Assembly (NCBI RefSeq): GCF_041080625.1
Contig: NZ_CP163518.1
Coordinates: 6,379,501 to 6,443,500, forward strand
Reading direction: 5' to 3'
DNA length: 64,000 nucleotides
Source of the DNA: Streptomyces sp. CG1
Lineage (GTDB): Bacteria; Actinomycetota; Actinomycetes; Streptomycetales; Streptomycetaceae
Position numbers and translations under genes: made by a program. Shown here piece by piece: positions 53,176 to 62,969 of this stretch (position 1 is its first letter; each line of letters opens with the position of its first letter). Below the pieces are notes generated by a model. That model saw nothing but the letters and a program-made list of their open reading frames with translations. It was not told the DNA's origin and did no database searches.

Positions 53176-54981
53176 GTGTCGCAGGAGCAGTCTGTCCAGA
53201 CCCGGGACGAGGACGGGTACGACTACGACGTCATCGTGGTCGGATCGGGGTTCGGCGGCTCGGTGACCGCCCTCCGCCTGACCGAAAAGGGCTACAGGGT
53301 AGGCGTGCTGGAGGCGGGACGCCGTTTCACCCGGGACGCCCTGCCGAAGAACTCCTGGGACCTGAAGAACTACCTCTGGGCGCCCAAACTCGGCATGTTC
53401 GGCATCCAGCGGATCCACCTGCTGGGCAACGTCATGGTCCTCGCGGGCGCAGGCGTCGGCGGCGGCTCGCTCAACTACGCCAACACCCTCTACGTACCGC
53501 CGAAGGCCTTCTTCGACGACCCCCAGTGGCGGGAGATCACCGACTGGCAGGAGGAGTTGAAGCCGTACTACGACCAGGCCCAGCGCATGCTCGGCGTACG
53601 GCTCAACCCGACCATGACGCCCTCTGACGTGCACCTGAAGGCGGCGGCCCAGCGGATGGGCGTCGGCGACACCTTCCATCTCGCCCCGGTCGGCGTGTTC
53701 TTCGGCGACGGCAAGGACTCGGACGGGACGGCGAAGGCGCAGCCGGGCGGGCAGGTCGCGGACCCGTACTTCGGCGGGGCCGGTCCTGCCCGCAACGCCT
53801 GTACCGAGTGCGGGGAGTGCATGACCGGCTGCCGGCACGGCGCGAAGAACACCCTGAACGAGAACTACCTCTACCTTGCGGAGAAGCGAGGCGCGGTGGT
53901 CCACCCCATGACGACAGTCGTGTCCGTCACGGACGACTCACGGGGCGGGTACGCGGTGGCGACCCTGCCGACGGACCGGAAGAAGAAGGGCGAGGGCCGC
54001 CTCTTCACCGCCCGCAGGGTCGTCCTGGCGGCCGGCACCTACGGCACGCAGACCCTGCTGCACCGTATGAAGGCCGGCGGCCAGCTGCCGTACCTGTCGC
54101 AGCGACTCGGCGACCTGACCCGCACCAACTCCGAGGCGCTGGTCGGCGCGCAGACCGACAACCGCCGCTACCGCAAGGCGACCGGCGAGCCGCAGGCCGA
54201 CTTCACGCGCGGTGTCGCCATCACGTCCTCGATCCACCCCGACGGCAACACCCACATCGAGCCGGTCCGCTACGGCAAGGGCTCGAACTCCATGGGCGGC
54301 CTGTCGATCCTCCAGGTGCCCTACGCCGAGGGCTCATCGAGGGCGCTGGCCTGGCTGGCGAACGCGGCCCGGCACCCGCTCCTGGTCCTGCGCTCCCTCT
54401 CCAACCGGCGCTGGTCCGAGCGGACCATCATCGGCCTGGTCATGCAGTCGCTGGACAACTCCCTGACGACGTACCTGAAGCCCGGCGGCGTCGGCAAGGG
54501 CCTGCTGACCGCCCGCCAGGGCCACGGCGCCCCCAACCCCAAGCAGATCAGGGCCGCCACAGAGGCCGCCTCCGCGCTGGCCGCCGAGATCAACGGTTTC
54601 GCCGGCAGCAACGTCGGCGAGCTGATGGGCACCCCGCTGACCGCGCACTTCCTCGGCGGCTGCCCCATCGGCGACTCCGCGGAGACGGGAGTGATCGACC
54701 CGTACCACCGCCTCTACGGCCACCCCGGCATCTCGGTCGTGGACGGCGCCGCGGTCTCGGCGAACCTGGGTGTGAACCCCTCGCTGACGATCACCGCGCA
54801 GGCCGAGCGCGCGATGTCCTTCTGGCCGAACAAGGGCGAGGAGGATCCGCGTCCGGCGCCGGGTACGGCGTACGAGCGGCTGAAGCCGGTGGAGCCGCAG
54901 GCCCCGGCGGTCCCGGCGGAGGCGTTCGGCGCCCTGCGTCTGCCGTTCCTGGGGATGCCGACGGTCCCGCCGAAGCGGTGA
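53176..54981 (+). CDS. GMC family oxidoreductase with four-Cys motif
   Basis: 601-aa FAD enzyme related to cholesterol oxidase ChoD. The FAD site is DVIVVGSGFGGSVTALRLTEKG; GAGVGGGSLNYANTLYVP and HFLGGCPIGDSAETGVIDPYHRLYG are family motifs. Residues 209-219 read CTECGECMTGC, a ferredoxin-like CxxCxxCxxxC (C209, C212, C215, C219), followed by RHGAKNTL. This could bind a cluster or metal and would give electron transfer other than to O2. GTG 53176 follows GAGGAG. It has no signal peptide, so it is probably cytosolic. A strong terminator follows. Confidence 0.93.
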   Translation: MSQEQSVQTRDEDGYDYDVIVVGSGFGGSVTALRLTEKGYRVGVLEAGRRFTRDALPKNSWDLKNYLWAPKLGMFGIQRIHLLGNVMVLAGAGVGGGSLNYANTLYVPPKAFFDDPQWREITDWQEELKPYYDQAQRMLGVRLNPTMTPSDVHLKAAAQRMGVGDTFHLAPVGVFFGDGKDSDGTAKAQPGGQVADPYFGGAGPARNACTECGECMTGCRHGAKNTLNENYLYLAEKRGAVVHPMTTVVSVTDDSRGGYAVATLPTDRKKKGEGRLFTARRVVLAAGTYGTQTLLHRMKAGGQLPYLSQRLGDLTRTNSEALVGAQTDNRRYRKATGEPQADFTRGVAITSSIHPDGNTHIEPVRYGKGSNSMGGLSILQVPYAEGSSRALAWLANAARHPLLVLRSLSNRRWSERTIIGLVMQSLDNSLTTYLKPGGVGKGLLTARQGHGAPNPKQIRAATEAASALAAEINGFAGSNVGELMGTPLTAHFLGGCPIGDSAETGVIDPYHRLYGHPGISVVDGAAVSANLGVNPSLTITAQAERAMSFWPNKGEEDPRPAPGTAYERLKPVEPQAPAVPAEAFGALRLPFLGMPTVPPKR

Positions 54982-54992
54982 AGCAGTGATCA

Positions 54993-55030
54993 AGAGGGAC
55001 CTGCATCCCCCTCCGAAGGCAGGTCCCTCT
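54993..55030 (+). terminator. Terminator after GMC oxidoreductase
   Basis: AGAGGGACCTGC (54993-55004) pairs with GCAGGTCCCTCT (55019-55030) around a 14-nt loop. CGCTGTCTTTTC follows, giving a short T-tract. Confidence 0.88.
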
Positions 55031-55103
55031 CGCTGTCTTTTCGACTCGCAGGTTTGATCAGCGACGACCTTCGACGGTTGCTCCAACAGCACCTGATTTT
55101 CAT

Positions 55104-55117
55104 GTGACCTGAGTCAC
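55104..55117. promoter_or_regulatory. Crp-like binding box
   Basis: GTGACCTGAGTCAC matches GTG-N6-GNCAC, the binding pattern of Streptomyces Crp, with symmetrical GTGA/TCAC arms. It is far from any protein start (about 680 nt from the chorismate mutase GTG). Confidence 0.5.
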
Positions 55118-55149
55118 GCCCCCGGCTGGTGTGTCCCTGTGGTCATGAC

Positions 55150-55187
55150 GAAGGGCCCCGCGGGACGGAGAGGCCGCGGGGCCCTTC
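55150..55187. terminator. Strong hairpin terminator in non-coding interval
   Basis: GAAGGGCCCCGCGG (55150-55163) pairs perfectly with 55174-55187, 14 bp, 10-nt loop, followed by TTTCAG. No protein gene ends just upstream. Confidence 0.85.
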
Positions 55188-55288
55188 TTTCAGTCAGCAC
55201 CGACGTCAGGGCAGCGTCGATGCCTGGGGCGGCGCCGGGGGGTTGCGCCGCGAGTCCTGGGGTCCCGGTGCACAGGGGTGGTTTCCGC

Positions 55289-55320
55289 CGGCCGGCCCCG
55301 GGCGTCCCCGGGGCCGGCCG
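55289..55320. terminator. GC hairpin followed by TTCTCTT
   Basis: CGGCCGGCCCCGGG (55289-55302) pairs with 55307-55320, 14 bp with loop CGTC. A TTCTCTT run follows on the plus strand, as for an intrinsic terminator. Confidence 0.7.
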
Positions 55321-55529
55321 TTCTCTTGGGTGACCGGGCTGCTGTCCCCTGCCGTCCGGTCACTTCCCTGGAGCGAGGTCCCACGGCGTACGGCACGACC
55401 CGTACGCCTCATCGCTCCAGTGAGCCACGCGTGGTTCTGTCGGGCCCGCCCCTGGCTGGCACGGACACCCGGCTCAACGAAGCGAAACGCCGGTCGGTCA
55501 CGCGCCGTACGGGTGAGACGTGACCGAAC

Positions 55530-55787
55530 TCAGATACGGCCCCGGCACAGTTCGAGCAGGGTCATGGCGAGGCCGGTGCCCGGCTTGCCGAGCGCCTCGC
55601 GGTAGCGGCCGAGGATCTCCATCTCACGGGAGAGGTTCACCCGCCGGCCGCCGGAGGCGATACGGGTCTCCTGCACGACGGTGGACACGGCCATCCGTTC
55701 CTGGATGAGGCCGATGATCCGGTCGTCGAGCGCGTCGATGCGCTCACGGGCGTCGGCGATGGTCGCTTCCGCGGTGGTGGTGGTCAC
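55530..55787 (-). CDS. aroQ: Chorismate mutase, AroQ type
   Basis: 85-aa all-helical chorismate mutase that converts chorismate to prephenate for Phe/Tyr. ADARERIDALDDRIIGLIQERMAVS is the first helix with the usual Arg. RREMEIL-type helix 2 appears as NLSREMEILGRYREALG, and the C-terminal TLLELCRGRI follows. Length is typical for actinobacterial stand-alone enzymes. GTG 55787 has AAGGAG 7 nt upstream. It is divergent from guaA. Its leader contains a hairpin plus T-run that may act as an attenuator. Confidence 0.93.
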   Translation of the reverse strand: MTTTTAEATIADARERIDALDDRIIGLIQERMAVSTVVQETRIASGGRRVNLSREMEILGRYREALGKPGTGLAMTLLELCRGRI

Positions 55788-55844
55788 GTCGGGCTCCTTG
55801 ATCGGGAAGGTGGATGCCCTGGGACGACAGAACCCGGAAAACGA

Positions 55845-55879
55845 CAGGCGCCCCGGGCCTTGTCGGCCCGGGGCGCCTG
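55845..55879 (-). promoter_or_regulatory. Attenuator-like hairpin in the chorismate mutase leader
   Basis: Perfect 15-bp stem CAGGCGCCCCGGGCC (55845-55859) with 55865-55879, 5-nt loop. Read on the minus strand it is followed by TCGTTTTCC, an intrinsic-terminator layout 58 nt upstream of the chorismate mutase GTG. The flanking genes diverge, so no upstream gene on this strand needs termination here. Confidence 0.55.
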
Positions 55880-56071
55880 GGAAGTCGCTTGGCGGTTGGC
55901 TCAAGCAGCACGACCATGGCAGCCGGCGGGCCGGTTGCCATAGGTAAAGACGAAGGTCGAGTGCTTGAGCATGGAGAGCAGTATGCCACGGTGAAGTCCA
56001 GGGAAAGCCCTCCCGACCACACCGTTAGACTCGATAGCACATACCCTCGCCCGACCACCAGAAGGCACCCC

Positions 56072-57652
<1,581 letters not shown>

Positions 57653-57667
57653 GCCCCCGGGCAGGCC

Positions 57668-58144
57668 TCAGGCGCGCTTGATCGTGCGCACGGGCTCTGA
57701 GGGCTTCCAGACCTGGACGACCAGGTACTTCTCGTCCTCGACGCAGGTCCGTACGACCTCCGTCAGCTCGGTGCGGAAGAGGTGGAACGGCTGCGGCGGT
57801 TCCACCTCTTTCACGTACCGGTCCTTGGCCCGCCCGTCTTCGATCTCGTACGCCCGCCCGCTGATCCGCACGTCCCCGCCGGCCATGTCCGTGCCGTCGC
57901 CGGGGTTCGCCTGGAGCGTGAAGCGCGGATCGCGGCGCAGGTCGAGGGCTTTCAGCGAGTCCGCCATCATGCCGAGCCACAGCTCGCCGGCGCGGAAGTC
58001 GGCCTCCAGACCGGAGGTGCGCGGCGAGCCGTCCTTGCGCAGGGTCACGAGGACGTGGTGGCGGAAGGCGCCGAAGCGTTTCTCGGTGATCGCCGCCAGT
58101 TCGGGTGCGGCGGTGGTGAAGGCCGCCCAGTTCACATGCGTCAT
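57668..58144 (-). CDS. Pyridoxamine 5'-phosphate oxidase-like (PNPOx/F420) protein
   Basis: 158-aa split beta-barrel. HHVLVTLRKDGSPRTSGLEADFRAGELWLGMM is the core of the PNPOx-like superfamily, followed by ALDLRRDPRFTLQANPGD. Members bind FMN, F420 or haem; the cofactor cannot be told from sequence by eye. ATG 58144 was chosen because homologous folds begin near THVNWAAF; ATG 58174 or 58204 would add 10-20 residues. It is convergent with guaA, 15 nt from its stop. Confidence 0.9.
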   Translation of the reverse strand: MTHVNWAAFTTAAPELAAITEKRFGAFRHHVLVTLRKDGSPRTSGLEADFRAGELWLGMMADSLKALDLRRDPRFTLQANPGDGTDMAGGDVRISGRAYEIEDGRAKDRYVKEVEPPQPFHLFRTELTEVVRTCVEDEKYLVVQVWKPSEPVRTIKRA

Positions 58145-58284
58145 ACCGGCCAGTCTCACCAGAAATCCAGACATCTTCTGTCGTGTTTCTGTCGCGTACG
58201 TCATCTTTACAAATCAGCTCTGCCCTTTTGCGCTGACCGGCGGTAACTTCCGGCTCGTACGGCAATTCCCCCGCTGGAGGACCT

Positions 58285-59079
58285 ATGCACGGGCAAACCC
58301 CGCCCCTGCCGCTGCCCACCGACCAGCTGCAGTTCGCCATGCCGCCGATGCACGACTCGGCCGAGGACGAACGCCGGCACCGCAAGGAGCGGCTCGCCGG
58401 CGCCCTGCGGATCTTCGGGCGGGCCGGGCTGGAGGACGGGGTCTCCGGCCACATCACGACACGCGACCCGGAACACACCGACTGCTTCTGGGTCAACCCG
58501 TTCGGGATGCCGTTCAAGCACGTCACCGTCGGCGATCTCGTCCTCGCCAACCAGGACGGGCAGGTCGTCGAGGGCCGCTACCACGTCAACCAGGCCGCGT
58601 TCACCGTGCACGCCCAGGTCCACGCCGCCCGCCCGGACGTCGTCGCCGTGGCCCACTGCCACTCGGTGCACGGCCGCGCCCTCGCCGCGCTCGGCGAGCT
58701 GATCGACCCCATCACCCAGGAGAGCTGCGCCTTCTACGAGGACGTGGCGCTCTACGACGCCTATACCGGCGTCACCGTCGACATCGAGGAGGGCCGCCGG
58801 ATCGCCGACGCCCTCGGCTCCCGCAAGGCGCTCGTGCTGCGCAACCACGGACTGCTCACCGTCGGCGACTCGGTGGATGCGGCCGCCTGGTGGTTCCTGT
58901 CCATGGAGCGGTCCTGCCAGGTGCAGCTGATGGCGAAGGCGGCCGGCCGCCCCGTCCTCATCGACCACAAACTGGCCGTCGCCACCCGCGAACAGCTCGG
59001 CGGCGACCTGGTGGCCTGGATCAACTACCAGCCCCTGTGGCAGGACATCAGCCGCAGCGAGCCGGACCTGCTCAGCTGA
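58285..59079 (+). CDS. Class II aldolase/adducin family protein
   Basis: 264 aa. Zinc ligands appear as AHCHSVHG (two His) and NHGLLTVG (third His). GLEDGVSGHITTRDPEHTDCFWVNPFGMPF is the usual N-terminal region. The family includes fuculose-phosphate aldolases and adducin-like proteins; substrate unknown. ATG 58285 follows GCTGGAGG. The end overlaps the convergent DUF4429 gene by 8 nt. Confidence 0.93.
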   Translation: MHGQTPPLPLPTDQLQFAMPPMHDSAEDERRHRKERLAGALRIFGRAGLEDGVSGHITTRDPEHTDCFWVNPFGMPFKHVTVGDLVLANQDGQVVEGRYHVNQAAFTVHAQVHAARPDVVAVAHCHSVHGRALAALGELIDPITQESCAFYEDVALYDAYTGVTVDIEEGRRIADALGSRKALVLRNHGLLTVGDSVDAAAWWFLSMERSCQVQLMAKAAGRPVLIDHKLAVATREQLGGDLVAWINYQPLWQDISRSEPDLLS

Positions 59080-59959
59080 AGCCCCTGAGCACGGTGGCCT
59101 TGGTCCTCGCGAACTCCTCGTCCGTGAGCACCCCGGCCCGGTACAGCTCGCCCAACTCCCGTAGCCGGCGCAGCAGTACGTCATGGTGGTCGGTCTGCGC
59201 CGGTACGACCGCCCGCTGCCGGTCCCGGCCGCCGCCGGCTCCGCCCGCACGGGTGGAGGGATGCGGCAGCCGGGCGGTGACGGCCGCCGCGACCAGCGCG
59301 GTCAGCAGATCCCGCCGCACACTGCCCCACAGATCCAGGGTGTAGGGGTCCCGCTCGGGCGGCAGTTTGGAGAACACCGTCTCCGGGGTCACGAACCGGA
59401 GAAATCCGTCCTCGGACCCGGAGTTGGGCAGCCACTCCACCTGCACCAGATCGCGGAGGGCGATGATCCGCGGGCCGGTCGCGCGTTTGACCCGGTCGGA
59501 GCAGTCGGCCCAGTCGATGCGGACCTGTGTGCCGTCGAAGGAGACCGTGCCGTCGGAGGACCGCACGGACACCGGCACCGGCGGACCCGGCAGCAGATAG
59601 GCGGTCGTGGGCTCCTTGGGAACCCGGTCGAGGAGCAGGGCGTGCCGGATCTCCTCGGCGACGTACTCCGCGACCCCGCCGCGGTCCGCGGCCACCGTCA
59701 GCCGGTAGGGGTCGGCCCGGTCCGGCAGCCGCCCGCCCGTCGCCTGCAGCAGCGGATCGGCGCCCTCGCGCAGCCGCATCCGCAGCCGGCCACGCCCCCG
59801 CTCGGGTTCGTGGACGACGTCCGAGACCGCTTCCAACGGCACGGAGATCTCCCCGTACGTCTGCCGGAACAACGGTACGCAGCGGTGCAGTCCGGGGGTG
59901 ATCCGGATCGTGCTGCCGTCGAAGGCCCAGGCCCCGTCCCGCTGGATGATCTCGGCCAT
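59072..59959 (-). CDS. DUF4429 and SHOCT domain protein
   Basis: 295 aa. There are two related beta-rich DUF4429 (bacterial PH-like) domains: residues about 5-105 (GAWAFDGSTIRITPG, ISVPLEAVSDVVHEP) and about 130-225 (GTVSFDGTQVRIDW, IIALRDLVQVEWLP). A basic linker and a C-terminal SHOCT helix pair (RRLRELGELYRAGVLTDEEFARTKATVLRG) follow. Function unknown; such proteins are thought to associate with membranes or oligomerise. Convergent with the aldolase gene. Confidence 0.9.
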   Translation of the reverse strand: MAEIIQRDGAWAFDGSTIRITPGLHRCVPLFRQTYGEISVPLEAVSDVVHEPERGRGRLRMRLREGADPLLQATGGRLPDRADPYRLTVAADRGGVAEYVAEEIRHALLLDRVPKEPTTAYLLPGPPVPVSVRSSDGTVSFDGTQVRIDWADCSDRVKRATGPRIIALRDLVQVEWLPNSGSEDGFLRFVTPETVFSKLPPERDPYTLDLWGSVRRDLLTALVAAAVTARLPHPSTRAGGAGGGRDRQRAVVPAQTDHHDVLLRRLRELGELYRAGVLTDEEFARTKATVLRGFS

Positions 59960-60149
59960 AAGGGAATTCTCGCAGCCGGGTCAACACGGCGGCCCGTAGT
60001 TCACCCGCCGTGACCCGGCCCGACGGTTCCGGCCGGCCTGTCGTAGGGCACAATTCGCTGTCGATGCAAGGGAGTTGTACGGCGGCGAAGCCCTCTATCC
60101 CAGGGCCGCCGACCGGGCCGGTGAGTCGTGGGAAAGGAGGGCGTCGGGC

Positions 60150-61430
60150 GTGGCGGTGCAGGAGGCGGGACTGGGCACGGATGTCGAGGGGATGCACGGG
60201 GGCGGCTGCACCTGCGGGGACTGTCCGCACGGCGCCCGGGAGGGGCACCGGCGGGCCGTCGCCGCGTTTCTGCGCCGGCGTGACGAGTTCGCGGCCGGAC
60301 AGGGGCTGCCGGCGGCCGTGGCGCACTCGGCCTCGGCGTCCCGCCAGTGGGTGTCCGAGGAACTGACCCAGCGAGCGGAGGCCGTCGCCGAACGCGGCCG
60401 CGCGGAGGGTGCGGCCCGGCTCGCCCGGCTGTGGCGGCGCACGGTGTGCGTGGTGTGGGGCGCGGTCCTCGCGCTGCTGCTCGGCGAGGCGCTCACCGCC
60501 GTCGGCGCGGGCTGGACCGGCGCCCGTACCGCGGCCCTGGCTGCCGCGCTCGTCGTCGCCGGCACGCTCAGTGCCGCCTCCTGGCTGCACCGGGCGCGCG
60601 GCGGGGTGCTGGCCCCGGTGATCGGCGAGGACAACCGGATGTCCACCTCCCGTACGGTGGCCGCCTGTTGGGTGCTGTTCGTCGGCTACGCCGTGCTGCT
60701 GCTGGCCGCCCGGCTGGCCGGCGCGTCCGGCCATGCCGAACGCGACGCGCTGATCTCGGGCCTCGACCTGGCGCGCGGCGCAGGCGTGGTGACCGTGCTC
60801 GCCGTGGTGTGCGGCATCGCCGTGCTGGTCCGGCGGGTGGTGAGCCTGCGGGTCCTCGCGCAGCGGCTGCAGAAGGTGCCGGCGCACCGGCCGCGCGCCG
60901 CCGACCTGCTCACCGACGACTCCGGCCGGGGCGCCTTCGCCGACATCCAGTACGTCGCCATCAGCGCCGTCGCCCTGCTGTTCGCCGCGGTACGGCTGGC
61001 CCGCCGCCCCGACCAACTGCCCGATCTGCCCTGGGGGCTGGGCGTGGTGGTGCTGATCTCGGCGGCGACCTACCTGGCCGGCAAGTACGCCGAGGGCGGC
61101 CGTCCGGTCGTCCTCTCCGTGGTGCGCGTCCGCGAACCCGGCGACCTGGACGGGCCGATCCGCACCGGCGACGACATCGAGATCCGCGGTGCCGGCTTCG
61201 TGCCACCGGGCGCCCAGAGCGCCGACCGGCTCTCGCGCATGGTGGTCCGCATCGGCACCGTGGACGTGCACGTGCCGCTGGTGCCCGTCGCGGGCGGTTT
61301 CAGCAACCCCACCGACACCGCCCTGACCGTGCCCGTACCGGCCGATGTCGAACCCGGAGCGGTGGAGGTGCAGGTGGTCACCGCGGCCGGGGTGGCGACC
61401 AACCGATGCATCGTCCAGGTGACCGACTGA
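60150..61430 (+). CDS. Membrane protein with Cys-rich head and TIG-like C-terminal domain
   Basis: 426 aa from GTG 60150, chosen because AAGGAGG lies 9 nt upstream. The N-terminal head has a CTCGDC pair (GGGCTCGDCPHG), then a helical stretch (SRQWVSEELTQRAEAVAERG). About six membrane segments follow (VVWGAVLALLLGEAL, ALAAALVVAGTLSAAS, CWVLFVGYAVLLLAA, VVTVLAVVCGIAVLV, YVAISAVALLFAAV, LGVVVLISAATYLAG). The last about 110 residues form a beta-rich IPT/TIG-like domain (GDDIEIRGAGFVPPGAQ, VTAAGVATNRCIVQV). I do not recognise a characterised homologue. The Cys pair could bind zinc. Confidence 0.85.
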   Translation: MAVQEAGLGTDVEGMHGGGCTCGDCPHGAREGHRRAVAAFLRRRDEFAAGQGLPAAVAHSASASRQWVSEELTQRAEAVAERGRAEGAARLARLWRRTVCVVWGAVLALLLGEALTAVGAGWTGARTAALAAALVVAGTLSAASWLHRARGGVLAPVIGEDNRMSTSRTVAACWVLFVGYAVLLLAARLAGASGHAERDALISGLDLARGAGVVTVLAVVCGIAVLVRRVVSLRVLAQRLQKVPAHRPRAADLLTDDSGRGAFADIQYVAISAVALLFAAVRLARRPDQLPDLPWGLGVVVLISAATYLAGKYAEGGRPVVLSVVRVREPGDLDGPIRTGDDIEIRGAGFVPPGAQSADRLSRMVVRIGTVDVHVPLVPVAGGFSNPTDTALTVPVPADVEPGAVEVQVVTAAGVATNRCIVQVTD

Positions 61431-61559
61431 ACCGTGCCTCGCACCAGGGGTCGCACACGGACCCGAATTCCGGAAAAACGTCCGGGATGGGATTGAACCG
61501 CGCCCCCCGGTCGTACGTATGGTCAGGTGAGGGGGACGGCGGGCGAGAGGCGGCTGGCG

Positions 61560-62093
61560 ATGATGACTCACGGTATGCGGTCCGACACGCACATGAGCCG
61601 GCTGAACGGACCGCGCGGCTGGCGCGACACCGCCGCCCACTACGCCCTTCTGCCGCTCCGCGTCTTCCTCGGCGTCACCTTCATCTACGCCGGCCTGGAC
61701 AAGCTCACCGACAGCGCCTTCATGAAGTCCGCCGGTGCCGGGTCCATCGGCGACACCATGCATGCCGCCCGCGACTCCGCCGCCATCCCGGCCCTGGTCG
61801 ACCTGGCTCTGAAGGCCCCGGTGGGCTTCGGCTACGGCATCGCCCTCGGTGAACTGGCCGTCGGCATCGGCACCCTGCTCGGCCTGCTCGCCCGGCTGGC
61901 CGCGCTCGGCGGCGCGCTGATCTCGTTCAGCCTGTGGATGACGGTGAGCTGGGCGACGACCCCCTACTACTACGGCAACGACCTCGCCTACCTGATGGCC
62001 TGGCTCCCCCTGATCCTCGCCGGCGCCCCCTACCTCTCCGTCGACGCCGCCTGGCGAGCACGACGCCGACAGCACCTGGGCGGCTACCGCTAA
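61560..62093 (+). CDS. DoxX family membrane protein
   Basis: 177 aa with four membrane helices. LLPLRVFLGVTFIYAGLDKLTD is the DoxX signature; GIALGELAVGIGTLLGLLARLAALGGALISFSLW and YLMAWLPLILAGAPYLSVD follow. DoxX proteins are linked to quinone or thiosulfate metabolism and oxidative stress in other bacteria; role here unknown. ATG 61560 has GAGAGG 9 nt upstream. It is followed by a TetR regulator on the same strand. Confidence 0.92.
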   Translation: MMTHGMRSDTHMSRLNGPRGWRDTAAHYALLPLRVFLGVTFIYAGLDKLTDSAFMKSAGAGSIGDTMHAARDSAAIPALVDLALKAPVGFGYGIALGELAVGIGTLLGLLARLAALGGALISFSLWMTVSWATTPYYYGNDLAYLMAWLPLILAGAPYLSVDAAWRARRRQHLGGYR

Positions 62094-62155
62094 GCCTTTC
62101 TTCCGCACATCTCCTCCCTTCCCCGTCTCTCTGTCGCTTCCGGCTGGAGACCGCC

Positions 62156-62740
62156 TTGGGGCCCCTGCGCAAGGACGCCGCCCGTCACTGGGAACGGCTC
62201 GTCTCGGTGGCGCGCGCTCTCGTCGACGAAGGCACACCACTGCGGCTCAACGACATCGCCCGCCGGGTCCACCTCGGCGTCGGCACCGTCTATCGCCACT
62301 TCCCCACCGCCGAGGCGCTCCTGGAGACCGTCGCCACCCCCACGCTGGAGGCGCTCACCGCCCAGGGTGAGCAGGCGCCGGCCGACGACGAACCCGGCCG
62401 CGCCCTGGCCGGCTTCCTGGCCCGCACCATCGAAGCGGAGGTCACCGACGCCTCCCTGGCCCCGGTCACCGCCGCGGCCACCGACGCCCTGAGCCGCACC
62501 ACCGAGCTGAAGCGGACCCTGTCATCGGTCGGCAGAGAGCTGCTGGGGCGGGCCCGCGACGCCGGAGCGGTGCGCCCCGACCTGACCGCCGACGACCTGG
62601 TCCCGCTGATGTGCGGAGTCACCTACGCCGCGAACGTCCACGGTGCCCCCGCGGCCCGCGTCGAGACCGCCCGCCGCCATCTGGCCACGCGCCTGGGGGC
62701 CTGTACGTCCCCCAGGGCCGAACCCCCATCCAGGGTCTGA
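62156..62740 (+). CDS. TetR family transcriptional regulator
   Basis: 194 aa. The helix-turn-helix is LRLNDIARRVHLGVGTVYRHFPTAEALLETV. The C-terminal ligand domain ends VPLMCGVTYAANVHGAPA, a pattern of TetR_C regulators. No ATG fits; TTG 62156 with GGAGA 5 nt upstream gives a complete N-terminal helix (GPLRKDAARHWERLVSVA). It probably controls itself and the DoxX gene 62 nt upstream. The gap between them is strongly pyrimidine-rich on the plus strand. Confidence 0.9.
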   Translation: MGPLRKDAARHWERLVSVARALVDEGTPLRLNDIARRVHLGVGTVYRHFPTAEALLETVATPTLEALTAQGEQAPADDEPGRALAGFLARTIEAEVTDASLAPVTAAATDALSRTTELKRTLSSVGRELLGRARDAGAVRPDLTADDLVPLMCGVTYAANVHGAPAARVETARRHLATRLGACTSPRAEPPSRV

Positions 62741-62759
62741 CCGATCCGGGCCGGACCGC

Positions 62760-62969
62760 CTAGCCGCTCTCCGAGCCGCCCCGTCTGCGTATGCCCCGGG
62801 CCACCGTCGCCGTGGCACCGGCCAGGCACAGGCCGCCCACGATCAGTGGCACGACCGCGAACCACGGCGTCTCCCACAGCCCGCCCGCGTCTCCCGCGAA
62901 GACCACGCCGGTGGCGGTGAGGGAAAGTCCGGCGACCAGCCTCCCCGGCTGGAACTCATGACGCAGCAC
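62760..62969 (-). CDS. Small membrane protein, 69 aa
   Basis: Two hydrophobic segments (LVAGLSLTATGVVFAG and WFAVVPLIVGGLCLAGATAT) and a basic C-terminal tail (RGIRRRGG). GTG 62969 overlaps the end of the upstream PspC-like gene by 14 nt, so it is probably translated by coupling. Likely an accessory of the envelope-stress protein encoded before it; no named family recognised. Confidence 0.78.
   Translation of the reverse strand: MLRHEFQPGRLVAGLSLTATGVVFAGDAGGLWETPWFAVVPLIVGGLCLAGATATVARGIRRRGGSESG

Larger units (their letters stand above)
55031..55529. other. Non-coding interval with stacked terminators
   Basis: About 500 nt between the GMC oxidoreductase and chorismate mutase. No supported gene; frames are open only through GC bias. 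It holds a Crp-like box (55104-55117), a terminator (55150-55187) and a second strong hairpin (55289-55320). Two further plus-strand terminators after the one for the GMC gene suggest short transcripts start inside this region. Confidence 0.55.

Noticed and set aside
53176..54981. Secreted cholesterol oxidase
   Set aside because: No signal peptide, and the four-Cys insert is not a feature of the secreted Streptomyces ChoA type.
59181..62240. Minus-strand open frame of about 1000 codons spanning the DUF4429, TIG-like and DoxX genes
   Set aside because: It is antisense to several genes with clear domains and its translation is low-complexity His/Gly/Arg/Pro sequence. Long spurious frames are normal in DNA of this GC content.
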